Shown here: one piece after another, positions 1 to 11,389 of the stretch
How positions within the stretch are numbered: position 1 is the first letter of the stretch
Layout: each line of letters begins with the position of its first letter
Origin: Macrothele yani
Lineage: Eukaryota; Arthropoda; Arachnida; Araneae; Macrothelidae
Direction: 5' to 3'
Assembly: GCA_039090855.1 (NCBI GenBank)
Contig: CM077002.1
Span: forward strand, 86,680,194 to 86,744,193
Length of the DNA: 64,000 bases
Translations under genes and position numbers: made by a program
Notes under the pieces: generated by a model
Databases searched by the model: none
The model's input: the letters and a program-made list of their open reading frames with translations, nothing else
Told to the model about the DNA's origin: nothing

Positions 1-728
1 TTGAAAATGAATCTATCACCGACAGCACCACGGAACATGCGAACATGAGGTAGCAGAACATCATTAATGTATCGTTGGCCAGTCATAGTCACAATTGGAA
101 GCACATAGAGGGACGTACGGCCATTGGTCATGATGCCAGCCCATACCATGACACTACATGTCGGATATCGGTCCCTTTCCTGTATGTTTGCTGGACAATA
201 TGCAGTACCACTATCACGCCAGATCAGTTGTCGTCGACAATCAGACGATAGACTGTATCTACTCTCATCTGAGAAGAGGACAGCAGACCTGTCGTTATCA
301 GTCCAATTGCGATGTTAATGGCACCATTGCAAACGGGCGGTACGGTGACGTCTGGGCAATGGGATGCACACAACAGGACAGCGGGCGTATAGTCCTCGTT
401 CATGCAAACGTCTGGCGACAGTTTTTCGGGAGATCCGCTTGCCAGTAGCAGCCATAAACTGATTTGTTACCTCACTAGCTGTGCTGCGCCGGTGTCTTTT
501 TGTTGATAGCACTATGTACCAATCTTCTGCAGGTGTCGTACTGCGAACACGACCTCCCCCGTGACGTTTTCTACACTCTCCATTTGTTTGAAATGATTTC
601 CAAAGCCTTGAAACAACACTGTGGCTGATGTCGAACTCCCTGGCAACATCTGTTATTTTTCGCCCTTCTTCAATCTTGCCAATAATACGGCCACGCATAA
701 AATCATCTAGGTGATGTCGGGAAGACAT
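1..728 (-). pseudogene. Tc1-type transposase, one in-frame stop, C-terminus outside window
   Basis: Catalyses cut-and-paste transposition at TA sites. I take the ATG at 726-728 (MSSRHHLDDF) as start, because the second copy has the same ATG at 4621 and the family's protein begins with this helix-turn-helix; an open frame extends upstream to 881 but looks like 5' leader. Residues ~1-60 form the first HTH (GRIIGKIEEGRKITDVAREF), followed by a second HTH/GRPR-like linker (GGGRVRSTT). An in-frame TAA at about 315 (a C-to-T change of a CAA codon would explain it) interrupts the frame just before the catalytic region. Downstream the same frame continues to position 1 with LFSDESRYSL, containing the first catalytic Asp, and VMVWAGIM. 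The second Asp and Glu would lie beyond the window. Inactive as it stands; recent enough to have only one visible stop. Confidence 0.88.
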
Positions 729-988
729 ACTGAAAATTTCAAGTTCGTCAATTGATTCTTCCCCTTTCAACTTTTCGTTTGAACAACAACGGTCAATACG
801 CGTCAAATCCTTTATATCTCTTATCAGCGCTATGACGTCACGAACAAGTTCGGCACTCCAAAATTTGCATACGCACAACACGTCTTACTGTATCCCGCAC
901 TTATGCTAATTTCCACATTTTCCTGCCTTCCATTTTATGGTTGCTATCGTTGCTATTGTCATCCGTCCTTAGCAATTGTCCGGCAGTG
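1..988 (-). mobile_element. Tc1/mariner element, copy 1 (3' part cut by window edge)
   Basis: The right end reads CACTGCCGGACAATTGC (reverse strand) followed by a TA dinucleotide at 989-990, the classical Tc1 TA target. The same terminal inverted repeat bounds the second copy at 4146-6700. The element carries a transposase reading frame on the minus strand; the other terminus lies outside the window. Family assignment rests on the transposase (next entry) plus TIR and TA. Confidence 0.9.
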
Positions 989-1092
989 TAAAATATTCCT
1001 GAAAACAAATCCCTATGAAATAAAGGCTATGGTAGGATTTTTTCTCTCAGTTGTTTACAGTTACATTCCTGACGACTTCCCGAACTGAAGCC

Positions 1093-3794
1093 CAGTGGCG
1101 GGTTTCCCACTAGGCGCGCACGCCTAGGGCGTCACAGCTTAAGGGGCCCCGAAAACGCATAATTTCATTGCCAGTACTGATTTGGTTTACACAGACCAAA
1201 ACAAAAAAATGCGGATCTTCTTAATTTTCCTATGAAAACAATAAGAAAAAATGCTTTCAGGAAACTCTTCACATTCTCGCTTTCCTGCAGTGACTGATGA
1301 AATTCTTATTGTCCACCTTTCTTGGTCCATGGCATTCGTTTATGTCAAAACTCCTCCACGAAAAGTCATCCATCCTTTTCAAGTGAAGCACTGTGCATAA
1401 AACGAATTTTACCCGTGTTTTCTGATGTGGAGGACTCTTCCGGTTGCCAATGTCTTCCAGTATTTTTTTTTGCTTGATATTATGCTAGTTTCCTACTTTA
1501 GCTCGAAATGTAAAAAAACAAGATGATTTTCCAAAGCTGAAGCAATGGAAAGAGCACGTTTTATAATTGAAATGCATTCCAATTTTATAAAAATTTATGA
1601 CAATTTACACGCAATGTACGAAATTTCATTTTTTTTTTATGATTGGAGGTTTAACGACCACCGTGAGCAACTCAATGGGCTATAAGCAGTCGCCCGTCCC
1701 TAATTTAGGGTCACTGGTTCCAGGGAAGGGAGAGAGCCAGTGCCGTAAGACAAACACAACATCCATGCCTGACAGGATTCGAACCCTGACCCCTTACGGA
1801 CGAATGATCAGAGGCCAGCGCCTTAGACCACTGCGCCACCGGGGCGGCGAAATTTTATTTTCAGCGCCCTTAGCGATAAATTTGCCAAGAAACTTGCAAC
1901 TGAAAAGGTGTTAAAAGTAATCAATTTTGCCTAACGTATGAAACTCAAAAAGAACGTTTGCTGTAACCGAAATAATCTCTTCGTAGCGCAAAGCTAAAAT
2001 TTACGAAATTTCCACATTGTGAACTCCTAGAGGGAAATTTATGAACTAGCAATGAAATTTAAAATGGGAAAATTTTAATGAATTTTTATGTCCGGTCATT
2101 TGCAAAAATAATTTTTGAAAAATCTGTGAAATTCAAATTTTTTGGCCTTTAGCGAGAAATTAATGAAGTAATTGGAAAATTTAAATATTTGAGAAGGAAG
2201 AGTTAAGCCTAATCTGAGAGGCACGAAAATAATATTTTCCTGTAAGTTGAATAGTTTCTTCACAACAGAACTTGAATTTTCGACTTAACAGCCCTTAGCG
2301 TTATTTAAAGTGCCGAACTTAATATCCTTAGATTTCCTATTAGTCGCAAAAATAATTTTTGAAATATCTCTAAAAACAAAAAGTTCGATGTGCTCGGGCC
2401 GACAGAGGGATTACACTAGCACTGTTTCTTACAAAACGTTCCGTAGGAAGAAAAAATGGAATTTTAAAAGGCGTAAGAACTTTTTCTCGACTTTACTTTT
2501 TTTTTTTTTCTCTTTTTTGGGCTAATCTGACAGATGAAAATTGCTGAGGCAATAAGAAGGGGAAGGGGCCCGTTGAATGGTGTAGCGCCTAGGGCTCCAA
2601 AATATCTGAAGTCGTCCAGGGCCTGATTTCTGTACATGCACAGGGCCTCAGAATTTGGGGAGCCTCCAAACTACTTTGAAAAAAGTTGATAAAAAATCAA
2701 AAGGTTTCTTTTTTAAGTTATCAAATTGAATATATATATATATATATATACATATACAGTACAGTGAGTACAATGCATTGATTGATTATGAAGCACTTTG
2801 CAACATACCAAAAGCCACCTTCATAGAATACTTTGCTTCTGTGTGAAAGGCAGGAGGTTGTCCCATGTGGGCAGAATTCAGACAGATGGGCAAAGCCAGA
2901 GCATAAATCGGTCTTCATCCTCTAGTTGGAAAGCATAATAAAAGACCTGTACTTTGGGGTCAGTACTTGGGCAAAAAGTGGTGCTGTCTTAATCCAAATG
3001 TTTTGATTTGGACCTCGGTTTCCTACAGGCCAAAATTTTCATAAAACTGAAGTATGATCTGCAATTCCGATATTCAGATTTTGAGTAGTAAATATCTGAA
3101 TTTCAAAAAATTCGAAAACTGCCATAAACAAACCTCAATATTTTGAAATTTGGTTCAGTTCTTTATAAACCTGTAAATTTCAAAACAAACCTGACAAAAA
3201 AATAGTGGCCATCCGGGCCAGTAGCATAAATAATTCACTGGCCCGATGAAATTTTTACTGGCCAGTGGCCAGTGGCCAGTGGACCAGGTAATTCGAACGC
3301 TACTGTTGTAATAATTTACATGGACTGTTGCAATAATTTATCCCACAGTGTATGTGGTCAGCTGTAACACTTTGTGAGGGAATACTTGTTACAGCATAAA
3401 CTGCTATCAGTTCATCATTTCCATTAACTTTATAGTAAACTAGAGGTTTTAAATTATGACTCTGGGAGGATAGTTATTTGATTCCGTAAATGATACTATA
3501 AAACAAAAAATTCAAGAGCAATTAATGTTACAGCTGTAAGCTCTGCGGGTGCGGGAAAGTACAATTGGTGTGAATGCTCGTATATTACAAGACACATTGG
3601 CTATAAAGTTGACTAGCATGTGGGATGCGTTTTAATGCTTTTACTACTACTCGTAGAACAACTGCTTGCAACAAAATATTTACCAGAAAATATTCTTTTC
3701 AACTGTTGACCGAAAATTTTTGATCCAGGGGCCTCGGACATAGGATGTGCACAGGGCCTCGACTGACCAAAGTCGGGCCCTGAAGTCGCCTGTG
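1093..3794. mobile_element. hAT-like non-autonomous or degenerate element, 8-bp TSD
   Basis: CTGAAGCC is duplicated exactly at 1085-1092 and 3795-3802. The left end is CAGTGGCGGGTTTC and the right end, read on the other strand, is CACAGGCGACTTC, a weak but hAT-like CA-GTGGCG terminus; hAT elements make 8-bp TSDs. No transposase is recognisable inside. Internal sequence is AT-rich with a SINE (1633-1848), a short (TA)n tract at about 2736-2752 and a CCAGTGG minirepeat near 3250-3280. A terminus-like motif (CCTAGGGC...GGGCCTG) recurs at about 2585-2625 and again near 3740-3780. Confidence 0.72.
1633..1848 (-). mobile_element. tRNA-derived SINE, copy 1
   Basis: The tRNA-like head lies at high coordinate: reverse strand GCCGCCCCGGTGGCGCAGTGG holds the A box (TGGCGCAGTGG), and the B box is GGTTCGAATCC in better copies. 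It is followed by a family-specific body (CCCTAAATTAGGGACGGGCG) and a tail GTCGTTAAACCTCCAATC plus poly(A). Flanked by a 12/13 matching TSD (1620-1632, 1849-1861). The head looks like a tRNA-Leu/Ser type (GGTCTAAGGCG). Inserted inside the hAT at 1093-3794. Confidence 0.9.
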
Positions 3795-4200
3795 CTGAAG
3801 CCGATCGGAATTTCTCTCCTCCGAATTTTCTACACTTTGGTTAATTTTTTGTTTGAGTAAACGTGCTAATTTTTCATATTCTACAAACATTTGGAAATAA
3901 AATATTTCTGGATATTTTATGAAACCAAGAGGTGCATATTTAGAAAGAATATTCGTTTTTTTTTCACTTTTATTTGCCTATTATGAGCAAGTACAATTGC
4001 GTTTTCAAGTTTAAAACATATGTCGAATCCTGTATTTTGCCTTTTTCGCACTGTTTTTAATTTTTCGTCGGACAACGGAATAAACAGAAGTGTGTTAGCT
4101 TCCTCCCAGATCTGATATGTACGTCTGCGCTCCCCTCTCCTAATACACTGCCGGACAATTGCTAAGGACGGATGACAATAGCAACCATAAAATGGAAGGC

Positions 4201-4415
4201 TGCCCCGGTGGCGCAGTGGTCTAAGGCGTTGGCATCTGATCATTCGTCCGTAAGGGGTCCGGGTTCGAATCCCGGTCAGGCATGGATGTTGTGTTTATCT
4301 TACGGCACTGGCTCTCTCCCTTCCCTGGAACCAGTGACCCTAAATTAGGGACGGGCGACTGCTTATAGCCCATTGAGTTGCTCACGGTGGTCGTTAAACC
4401 TCCAATCAAAAAAAA
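4201..4415 (+). mobile_element. tRNA-derived SINE, copy 2, inside Tc1 copy 2
   Basis: Best-preserved copy. The A box TGGCGCAGTGG is at about 4208-4218 and the B box GGTTCGAATCCC at about 4262-4273, then the family body and a poly(A) tail after CCTCCAATC. The 12-bp TSD AAAATGGAAGGC lies at 4189-4200 and 4416-4427. Comparison with Tc1 copy 1, which has the uninterrupted sequence at about 920-945 (reverse strand), confirms the empty site. Confidence 0.95.
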
Positions 4416-4620
4416 AAAATGGAAGGCAGGAAAATGTGGAAATTAGCATAAGTGCGGGATACAGTAAGACGTGTGCGTATGCAAATTTTGGATTGCCGAA
4501 CTTGTTCGTGACGTCATAGCGCTGATAAGAGATATAAAGGATTTGACGCGTATTGACCGTTGTTGTTCAAACGCAAAGTTGAAAGGGAAAGAATCAATTG
4601 ACGAACTTGCAATTTTCAGT

Positions 4621-6435
4621 ATGTCTTCCCGACATCACCTAGATGATTTTACGCGTGGCCGTATTATTGGCAAGATAGAAGAAGGGCGAAAAATAACAGA
4701 TGTTGCCAGCAGTGGCGGCTCGTGGTAAGCTGAGATGGGGGGCTGCACCTCAATTTTGTAGATATAACGATACCACTTCGAAAGTTAAGTTACTGCGCCT
4801 GTGCTGACGCTGTCCGTTTAATAATAATAATAACAACAATAATATATATATATATACTGATCAAAAGTGCTTTTTTTTACAAGAAATTAATATTTAGATT
4901 TTATATTTAGCCAGTGGTAGCGGAGACACACTCAAGGTCATGTGCGCGTTCTCAAGTGTCTCATTGTGACCCCTAGAAATATGACAATATATATTTTTTC
5001 TTCTTATACACTCCCTTTGAAACTTCGACTTGATACCGACCACTGCAACTTGGACGGCGATGAAACACATTTTGTGGAATTTTGAAGGGTCTTCCAGAAT
5101 TTCGCGACGAGTTGTTATTGCGATACTCACACACCGGCATTCTCTTTAATAAAAACGGATTGCAAACATATTCAGTCCAGTTTTAATTCTGAAGCCATCA
5201 TGATAACAATTTAGTGTAGTAAAATTTGTTTTCCAAAATTTACCAACTTCGTAAATTTTCTAAACAATGATATCTGATTAAATGTTCTTTTCAAAGTAAT
5301 TAAGTACACTATATCAACTGATATGCGCAGCTGATTTTTTGGAGTGAGGGGGAATGCAGCAGAAAAATAAAATGTATCCAGTGGAGTGACTTCAATGATT
5401 TTTGGTAAATAAAAATTTACGTGAGTTTAAAAGCGAAAATTTCGCTGTGCTTGGTAAGTGAAGAAATCAATTTTGTGCAAGTATTTCGCTACAGAAATTA
5501 GTATATATCTCTCTTTTTTTTCAATTTATCCAATACTGAACTCTATTTTTAATCGCAATTTGTTCACATGCCCATTTTGACCAGAAGAGAAAATATAAGT
5601 AAAACTTTTTTTTGCAAAAATCCCGGCATTCCGGCTACTGAGTATTTGTTATTAGATGGGAGCAACATTGATGTTAGAATGATTACGTTGAATAAAAGCA
5701 GGAACAAACCAAAAATTGGAAAAAAAACCAAACCAGGTTGAGTAATACATTCTAACGTACTTTATTTAATACTTTATTTCAACATTCGTCATTATTTTTA
5801 ATTCATTCCCCTATTTTATGTCTTATTCGGAAGCACAAGAACCGTATTAATCAACAAAGCACACCGACCCGGCGATGCGTTCCCACCCAACGAAAGACTG
5901 TATTCGCGAGCAACCCTGCTAGTGAGAGCTGCCATGAATGCAGTCCCCGGGGAAGTTTTATTCAAAGGAAATGAACTGATGTGGGAATAGGCAGTTTCCC
6001 ACATGAGTTGGTTTCAATAGCGTCAGGGCTGCAAGAAGCACAGTCCGTGACGTTCTTCCCGCTCCCAGTGGTGTTATGCAGGAAAAACTTCCAGTTGAGT
6101 TCAGAAAACTGCAGTCGTGGCATTATGCTGGGAAAACTTACAGCGGTGTTCACAAAACTTCTCTTTCTTGGTACGGCATGAAAAAAAACTGCTTTGGGTA
6201 GGGGCTGCAGCGCCCCGTAGCAGGAGCAGCCCCTGGTTGCCAGGGAGTCCGACGTCAGCCACAGTGTTGTTTCAAGGCTTTGGAAATCATTTCAAACAAA
6301 TGGAGAGTGTAGCAAACGTCACGGGGGAGGTCGTGCACTGACAGAGGAATGGGATAAATTACCCCAACAGCTGCTTGATAATGTTGTGCAAAGCATGACA
6401 CGACGTGTGGAATCTTGCATCGCCCTCCATGGTGG
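4621..6435 (+). pseudogene. Tc1 transposase remnant, split by a hAT insertion
   Basis: N-terminal part 4621-4709 (MSSRHHLDDFTRGRIIGKIE...KITDVA) matches copy 1 nearly residue for residue. The hAT at 4710-6235 interrupts it. The frame resumes at 6244 (HSVVSRLWKSFQTNGEC region) and then, after the GRPR-like stretch near 6335, joins directly to a C-terminal Tc1 tail (EEWDKLPQQLLDNVVQSM...ALHGGHIPY) ending near 6435. All three catalytic acidic residues are missing, so this is a deletion derivative that could only be mobilised in trans. Confidence 0.85.
4710..6235. mobile_element. non-autonomous hAT element with 8-bp TSD inside Tc1 copy 2
   Basis: The TSD GTTGCCAG is exact at 4702-4709 and 6236-6243 and restores the Tc1 sequence when one copy is removed. 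Ends are CAGTGGCGGCTCGTGG (left) and CAGGGGCTGCTCCTGC (right, other strand), typical hAT CAGNGGC termini. 1526 bp with no recognisable transposase; AT-rich centre, CpG-richer right third (5850-6235). Confidence 0.9.
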
Positions 6436-6702
6436 CCATATACCATATTGACATCTTACGCCGGAACGCCTGCGCACGGTAATTGCATTTTTTTCACGTT
6501 TACGTATTCTGCACAAAATGGCCTGTTTGTCCCTTGAACACGTTCCAAAGCCTTCTGGATTTCAGAGCACAATAAATTGTCTTTCTTGTAATGTCCTGGC
6601 ATTCTGACATTATTTTATTTCACTTGGCATCCAACCACACTTACTTTTTTATGGGCTATACAGCCGGTTATGATCCGTCCTTAGCAATTGTCCAGCAGTG
6701 TA

Positions 6703-7569
6703 ATATGGCTAATTCAGCGCCCCCGAGAAGCACTCCGTTGTGTGTCGTTCGATAGTTTCAAGCACAGTACGAGCCGTCGTAGCTCGATTCTTTGCTTCCC
6801 TACGACTTAAGCGTCACAGAACATGTGCACAGGTTGGAACAAATACCATTTTGCTAAGAGAAATGTCATATTTTCTTTTACTTGAGATTTTTCTCGGACC
6901 AGAGTGCCCCATCATTTTTATTGGGGGGGGGGGCAAATAGCAAAGCCTCCAGTTTTTGCGCCCTTGCATCAGCAACTAATGCAACCACCTAGCTGATGAC
7001 TGTTCGGAAAGAAAAATTACATTCTTAGAAAATTTGTCACATACATGAAAATTATTTTCATTATTTCAGGAGGTACTGTAAAAATAGCACTGCAGTGACT
7101 GCACATTCTTGGCCAATTTTCATATAGCCATTTTCCTGCACAAAGAAAGCAACATTTTTTTTTTTTTTTTTTTTGTAAATCTGACTTGTGCGGGCGCGAC
7201 AAACATCAATGAAAAATGAACTGAGAACTCCATCAAAATAAACAACGTATTTTTGTACCAATGGAAACACGCGCAGAAACGGAGGGTAGCATGGCACCCG
7301 AGCTTCCCCTGTTATTTTTATACACATTTTAAGCTTGTGCCTAAACTGTTCTTAGTAAAGAAAAATGTCCCCCAACATTTAAAAAAAAAAAAAGTTGAAA
7401 GTTTTTCTGGGATAAGGTGTATGAATATTTATTGTCACAAAGTATGATTGCAACACTGTGCCCTTTAGCTCACTGTTTTAAAAGTTGTCCAGATGGTAAT
7501 CGGAAAAGTCCCCCACATTCAGAAAAGTCTGCCATAAAAAAGTCCACCATCTTTGTCAGTCTGGGACCG
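6703..7569. other. unassigned spacer
   Basis: No coding region or element ends that I can recognise. A G-tract lies at about 6924-6933 and homopolymer A/T tracts at about 7157-7174 and 7380-7394. Confidence 0.5.
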
Positions 7570-7985
7570 TGCACAAATTGCAGTTTACACAAAATATCAA
7601 GTGTGGGGGAGATTTCCGGGGTCACCATTTCCATCTTTACACTTTAAAACAAGATGCAGCCGTACAACGAAGAAAAAAAAGCTGGGGGAAATTTCTGTGG
7701 TCGTAATTTCCTCTTTTACCGCTGTTTATAGTAAAAATCAGTCTTGCAATTAGCTGGACGGGGTGGGGGAAATTCCTAGGTTTGGCATTTCGACTTTTAC
7801 GCAGTTTATAGTAAAAAAACAACAAAAAAACGGTCTTACAAGTAGCTGGATAGAGTTGGGAAAATTTCCGGGTTAGTATTTCGACTGTTAGCACGGTTTT
7901 TAGTGAGAAACGGTCTTACAATTAGCAGGCTGACAGGGTGGGGGAAATTTCCAGAGTCGGCATTTCGATTTTCACCGCAATTTAC
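7570..7985. repeat. ~80-bp tandem array, left part
   Basis: The motif GTGGGGGAAATTTCC recurs starting near 7604, 7684, 7764, 7858 and 7938, i.e. spacings of about 80, 80, 94 and 80 bp. It sits within units containing GGTCTTACAATTAGC, CATTTCGA and CGCAATTTAC. The array stops at 7985 where the TIR of the large block starts and resumes in the same orientation at 25859. Confidence 0.85.
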
Positions 7986-8065
7986 GGTCGACGTTAAAGT
8001 GGATGGCGTTCCGGCATCGTGACGTCACACCATTCGTTCGTTCGGCTCGGCGCTCGGAAAACACT
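7986..8065 (+). repeat. left TIR of the 17.9-kb block
   Basis: Matches 25783-25858 on the opposite strand. Contains GTGACGTCAC, a perfect palindrome including the CRE/ATF site TGACGTCA. Confidence 0.85.
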
Positions 8066-8499
8066 CGAAGTGGGTCGTCCCGTAGCTGCTCTTCGAAGAT
8101 ATCTAGCAGCGGAAGCAGTAGAATATATCGGTCTGCAATAGCAGAAAAATGTTAACAATATTCTTTGCACGTTAACCAACCCAGTTTTTCATTGGGGGAG
8201 GGGGGATTACATTCGTTTAGCACGAGGCCACACGCACGATATTTCTTAATATACATATATATATTTCGGATAAAGGTGCCAAAATTCGGTTTAATTATTC
8301 TGAGATGAGAAGTCAAGAACTTTTGATTTCGTCAAGCATCTGTAATTAAAATTATTAACTAGTGAAAACATGTTTTCGTATTCGTGCATTTCATCTACGA
8401 TAATGCACGAATACAAAGCATGGTCTTTTTTTTATTGCCCGTATTATTATTTAGCTCTGTTACAAGCCTGTGTTTACTGTTTAGTTACAATGACCACAG

Positions 8500-10060
8500 A
8501 GTGCCATGATTTGCACTTTTTGATTTAGGCTTTTCACTCATTTATTTGAGGTTTTCCTGTTGAATTTAATATGTATTGGCTGTTTTGTTTTTTTGCGTAG
8601 ATTTTATTGCTACTGACTTTATTTTTAGAGAACACATTTCAGTATTTGTCTGTTAGTAAGAGCTTTTCTTAGATCCTTGCTTCATTTCTCACTGGATACT
8701 TCAGCGCATGCAAGTTTTTTCACCTCCAGGGACTTTTACTCATACAGTTGCTGGTTAATCTAGAGGAGTGTTGGAACTTTTTATAAAGCTAAAAGTTAGT
8801 TTAATAGCCAACATGTCTTTTAGGTAGAATTAAATCTCCTTGGCCCTTAGAGCTTGAGCACACCCTCCCCCAACTAACTTTTTTGAGTTTTCAGTTTTTC
8901 ACTTAGTACTTCCACTTTTAAGGTTATTTAGCTGTCGGTGTTGTTTTTTTTATTTTTACTTTACTAGTTTGTTCTATATATTTCCTACCTAAACCACCGT
9001 TGATTTAGTTTCTATTGCACCTGGGTTCAGTAGCCTAGTTAGAAATTTCTTAAGGGGCGGGGGGACATCTATGGGTATGGCTCATTGGTGAAAGCCTCAT
9101 ACATGCATATATATCACTTTAAATTCATGCTCTTTCCTCAAGGGGGATCTAGACCTGGGGACCCCCTCCCTGGCTGTGCCTGGGTTTTTATCTGGAGCTT
9201 GAGGACACTTTTTGGGGGAAAGCAAAAAATGGCTAAAATTATTGCCCAAATAAAATTCTTTTTGGTGTTTTGATCTGTTTAGAGACCAGGATTATGCTGT
9301 TAAATTTATTTATGGATAATAAATATATGGATAAATAAATTAAAGTGCAAATCCCAGGAAAATTACTGTTTTTTTTACCTCAACTATGCATGAATAACCA
9401 GATTTTGCTCTAATTTTTCTAAGTCTTGGAAATTGCTTTCCGCAGCTTAGGAAAACACTTTTTATTGAAGAGTTAAACTCTCCAAAGGGCAGAGAACCTT
9501 TCAAGGGTCAGTTTTATCCAGATATTAGTGATTCCTGGATAGACAGAGAGCCTAGCTTTTACTTGTTCAATGTTTTATAAGTACAGTGACTTCACTTAAT
9601 CAATCAGGAGTTTCACTCTTTGATTCTAAGCTTTCTTGTTGAGTTTAGCAAATGTTGACAGATTTTTTGTGTAGGTTTTATTGTTAATGATCTTTTTCTT
9701 AAATGGCATCTTTAAATATCAGTCTGTGAGTTGTAATTTTTCTTAAATCCATCCTTCGTTATCCAGTGGGCACTTCTGTGCACGTGAGTTTTTCACCTCA
9801 AGGGACATCTGCTCAGAAGGCTCCTGGTTGATCCCGGGGGGGGGGGGGGGGGGGTAACCTCTTGTAGAGCTAAAAGTTTATTGGTCAACCTTACTTTTAG
9901 CTAGAATAAAATATTCTTGGCTCCTCTAGTTTTTTTTTTTTTTTTTTTTTTATGAGAGCTTGAGCACACCATTCCCCTGATTCACCTTTTTGTGAGTTTT
10001 CAGCTTTTCACTAATTATTTTCACTTTCAAGGTTATTTAGCTGTTGGTGTTGGATGAAAA
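8500..10060. repeat. diverged ~1.1-kb tandem duplication
   Basis: Blocks at about 8520-8945 and 9600-10055 share a colinear series of motifs: CACTGGATACTT / CCAGTGGGCACTT, TTTTTCACCTC, TAGAGCTTGAGCACACC / GAGAGCTTGAGCACACC and AAGGTTATTTAGCTGT. The last starts at 8921 and 10030, giving a period near 1109 bp. The rest of 8066-10640 is AT-rich with homopolymers (G19 near 9837-9855, T22 near 9930-9951, C14 near 10315-10328) and no gene that I recognise. Confidence 0.7.
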
Positions 10061-10659
10061 GGGGGGGGGGATTTTACTATTTTATTTTATACATTTCCTT
10101 GCAAATTCACCATAGATTTAACTTCTAGTAAACCTGGGTTTTTATTTGGAGCTGAAGCACACATTTGGGACTCGTGCATTATCTACTGCAAAACACCAGT
10201 TTTATTTAAAGATTTTCAATAAAATACTCAATTACATGAAAGAAATTGTTGGTTTACTTTTCATAATTGTGTATTACTGTTTCAATGTAAAGATCATTTT
10301 TTATATTGGAAAGCCCCCCCCCCCCCCCGAAAAAAAAGAAAAAACATAATTTTGAAAAGGAAGGTTGAATAATGAGATTAGAAGTAATGCTATTTAGAAG
10401 TACCAAGTGGATGTATATATTTTTTGGATAAAAAAACAGACAACACAGCTGATCATTGTTTTTACTACATAGAGTAATTCAATGAAACTACTTAAGATGC
10501 CAAATTGTTTGGCATTTATGTGCAAATATAGTTTATTTGGAATAAATACCAAAGCAGATATATTTAATGATGGCATATATTTACTTTTTATTGTTTTAAA
10601 TAAGAAATAATGTATGGGAGTTCATGTTTTGGGGTTTCAAAGTATCTATTATAGAAAGT

Positions 10660-10813
10660 TTTTTTTTTTTTTTTTTTTTTTTGATTGGAGGTTTAACGAC
10701 CACCGTGAGCAACTCAATGGGCTATAAGCAGTCGCCCGTCCCTAATTTAGGGTCACTGGTTCCAGGGAAGGGAGAGAGCCAGTGCCGTAAGACAATCACA
10801 ACATCCATGCCTG
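10660..10813 (-). mobile_element. SINE copy 3, tail half (split SINE)
   Basis: Body and poly(A) end of the same SINE family, stopping abruptly at the motif CATGCCTG. Its left flank CTATTATAGAAAGT (10646-10659) is repeated at 19603-19616, right after the tRNA-like head at 19522-19602. The two halves are therefore one SINE insertion separated by 8.7 kb. Confidence 0.85.
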
Positions 10814-11389
10814 TGATCTGTTGACGTTTTTCCGATCTCTAAATTAATGGGCCAATATTTTTGGATCGGAAAACACGTCACCAGATCCACGCACTCTCAA
10901 TGAGAGTGATAATTTTTGTCATGAGATGATCTCAAATCCCTTTGGCAAGGTGGGAGTTAGAAAAAATAAATAGATTTAAGAGTCAAGAAAAATCAAGTAA
11001 ATTCTTTTCATTTATTTTATTTTCTTTCTGATTTCTCTGTGAAGTGTTGATCTCTGTGTATGTAGTTAAAATTATGTGAATAGGTCTAGGTAAGTTAGCC
11101 TTGTGATATCTGTTTCTAGTTAAGGGATGTGTAACTAGCTGGGAAGTAGATTTAAGGAAGTTTGACATCATGCTATATTGCTGGTTTTTTTTTGTTGTTC
11201 TTTCATGCAATGTTTTTTTTTCCTTCCTTCCATTGCATTTTTTAGTGCACTGTTTACTTTCAGGGAAGAGATATTAGTGAAGTTTATTTTAGTGCAGTAT
11301 ATGATGTAGTGTATATGAATTAACTTTCCTTAGTTTCTTATGTGTATCTTGCAGTTTATATATGTATAGTGTTAGATGTATCAGTTTAA

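Larger units (their letters stand above)
4146..6700 (+). mobile_element. Tc1/mariner element, copy 2 (internally deleted, carries two nested insertions)
   Basis: Both TIRs are visible: CACTGCCGGACAATTGC at 4146 and its inverted copy ending at 6700, flanked by TA (4144-4145, 6701-6702). Same family as the copy at 1-988 but in opposite orientation. Subtracting the SINE (4201-4415 plus one TSD) and the hAT (4710-6235) leaves about 0.8 kb, so the catalytic core has been deleted: transposase sequence jumps from the N-terminal HTH to the C-terminal tail. Confidence 0.92.

Noticed and set aside
158..448. Open frame on + strand
   Set aside because: Antisense of the Tc1 transposase, which reads colinearly on the minus strand with known motifs.
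4201..4290. Functional tRNA-Leu/Ser gene
   Set aside because: Pol III boxes are good but the unit continues into a SINE body with poly(A) and TSD, and recurs many times.
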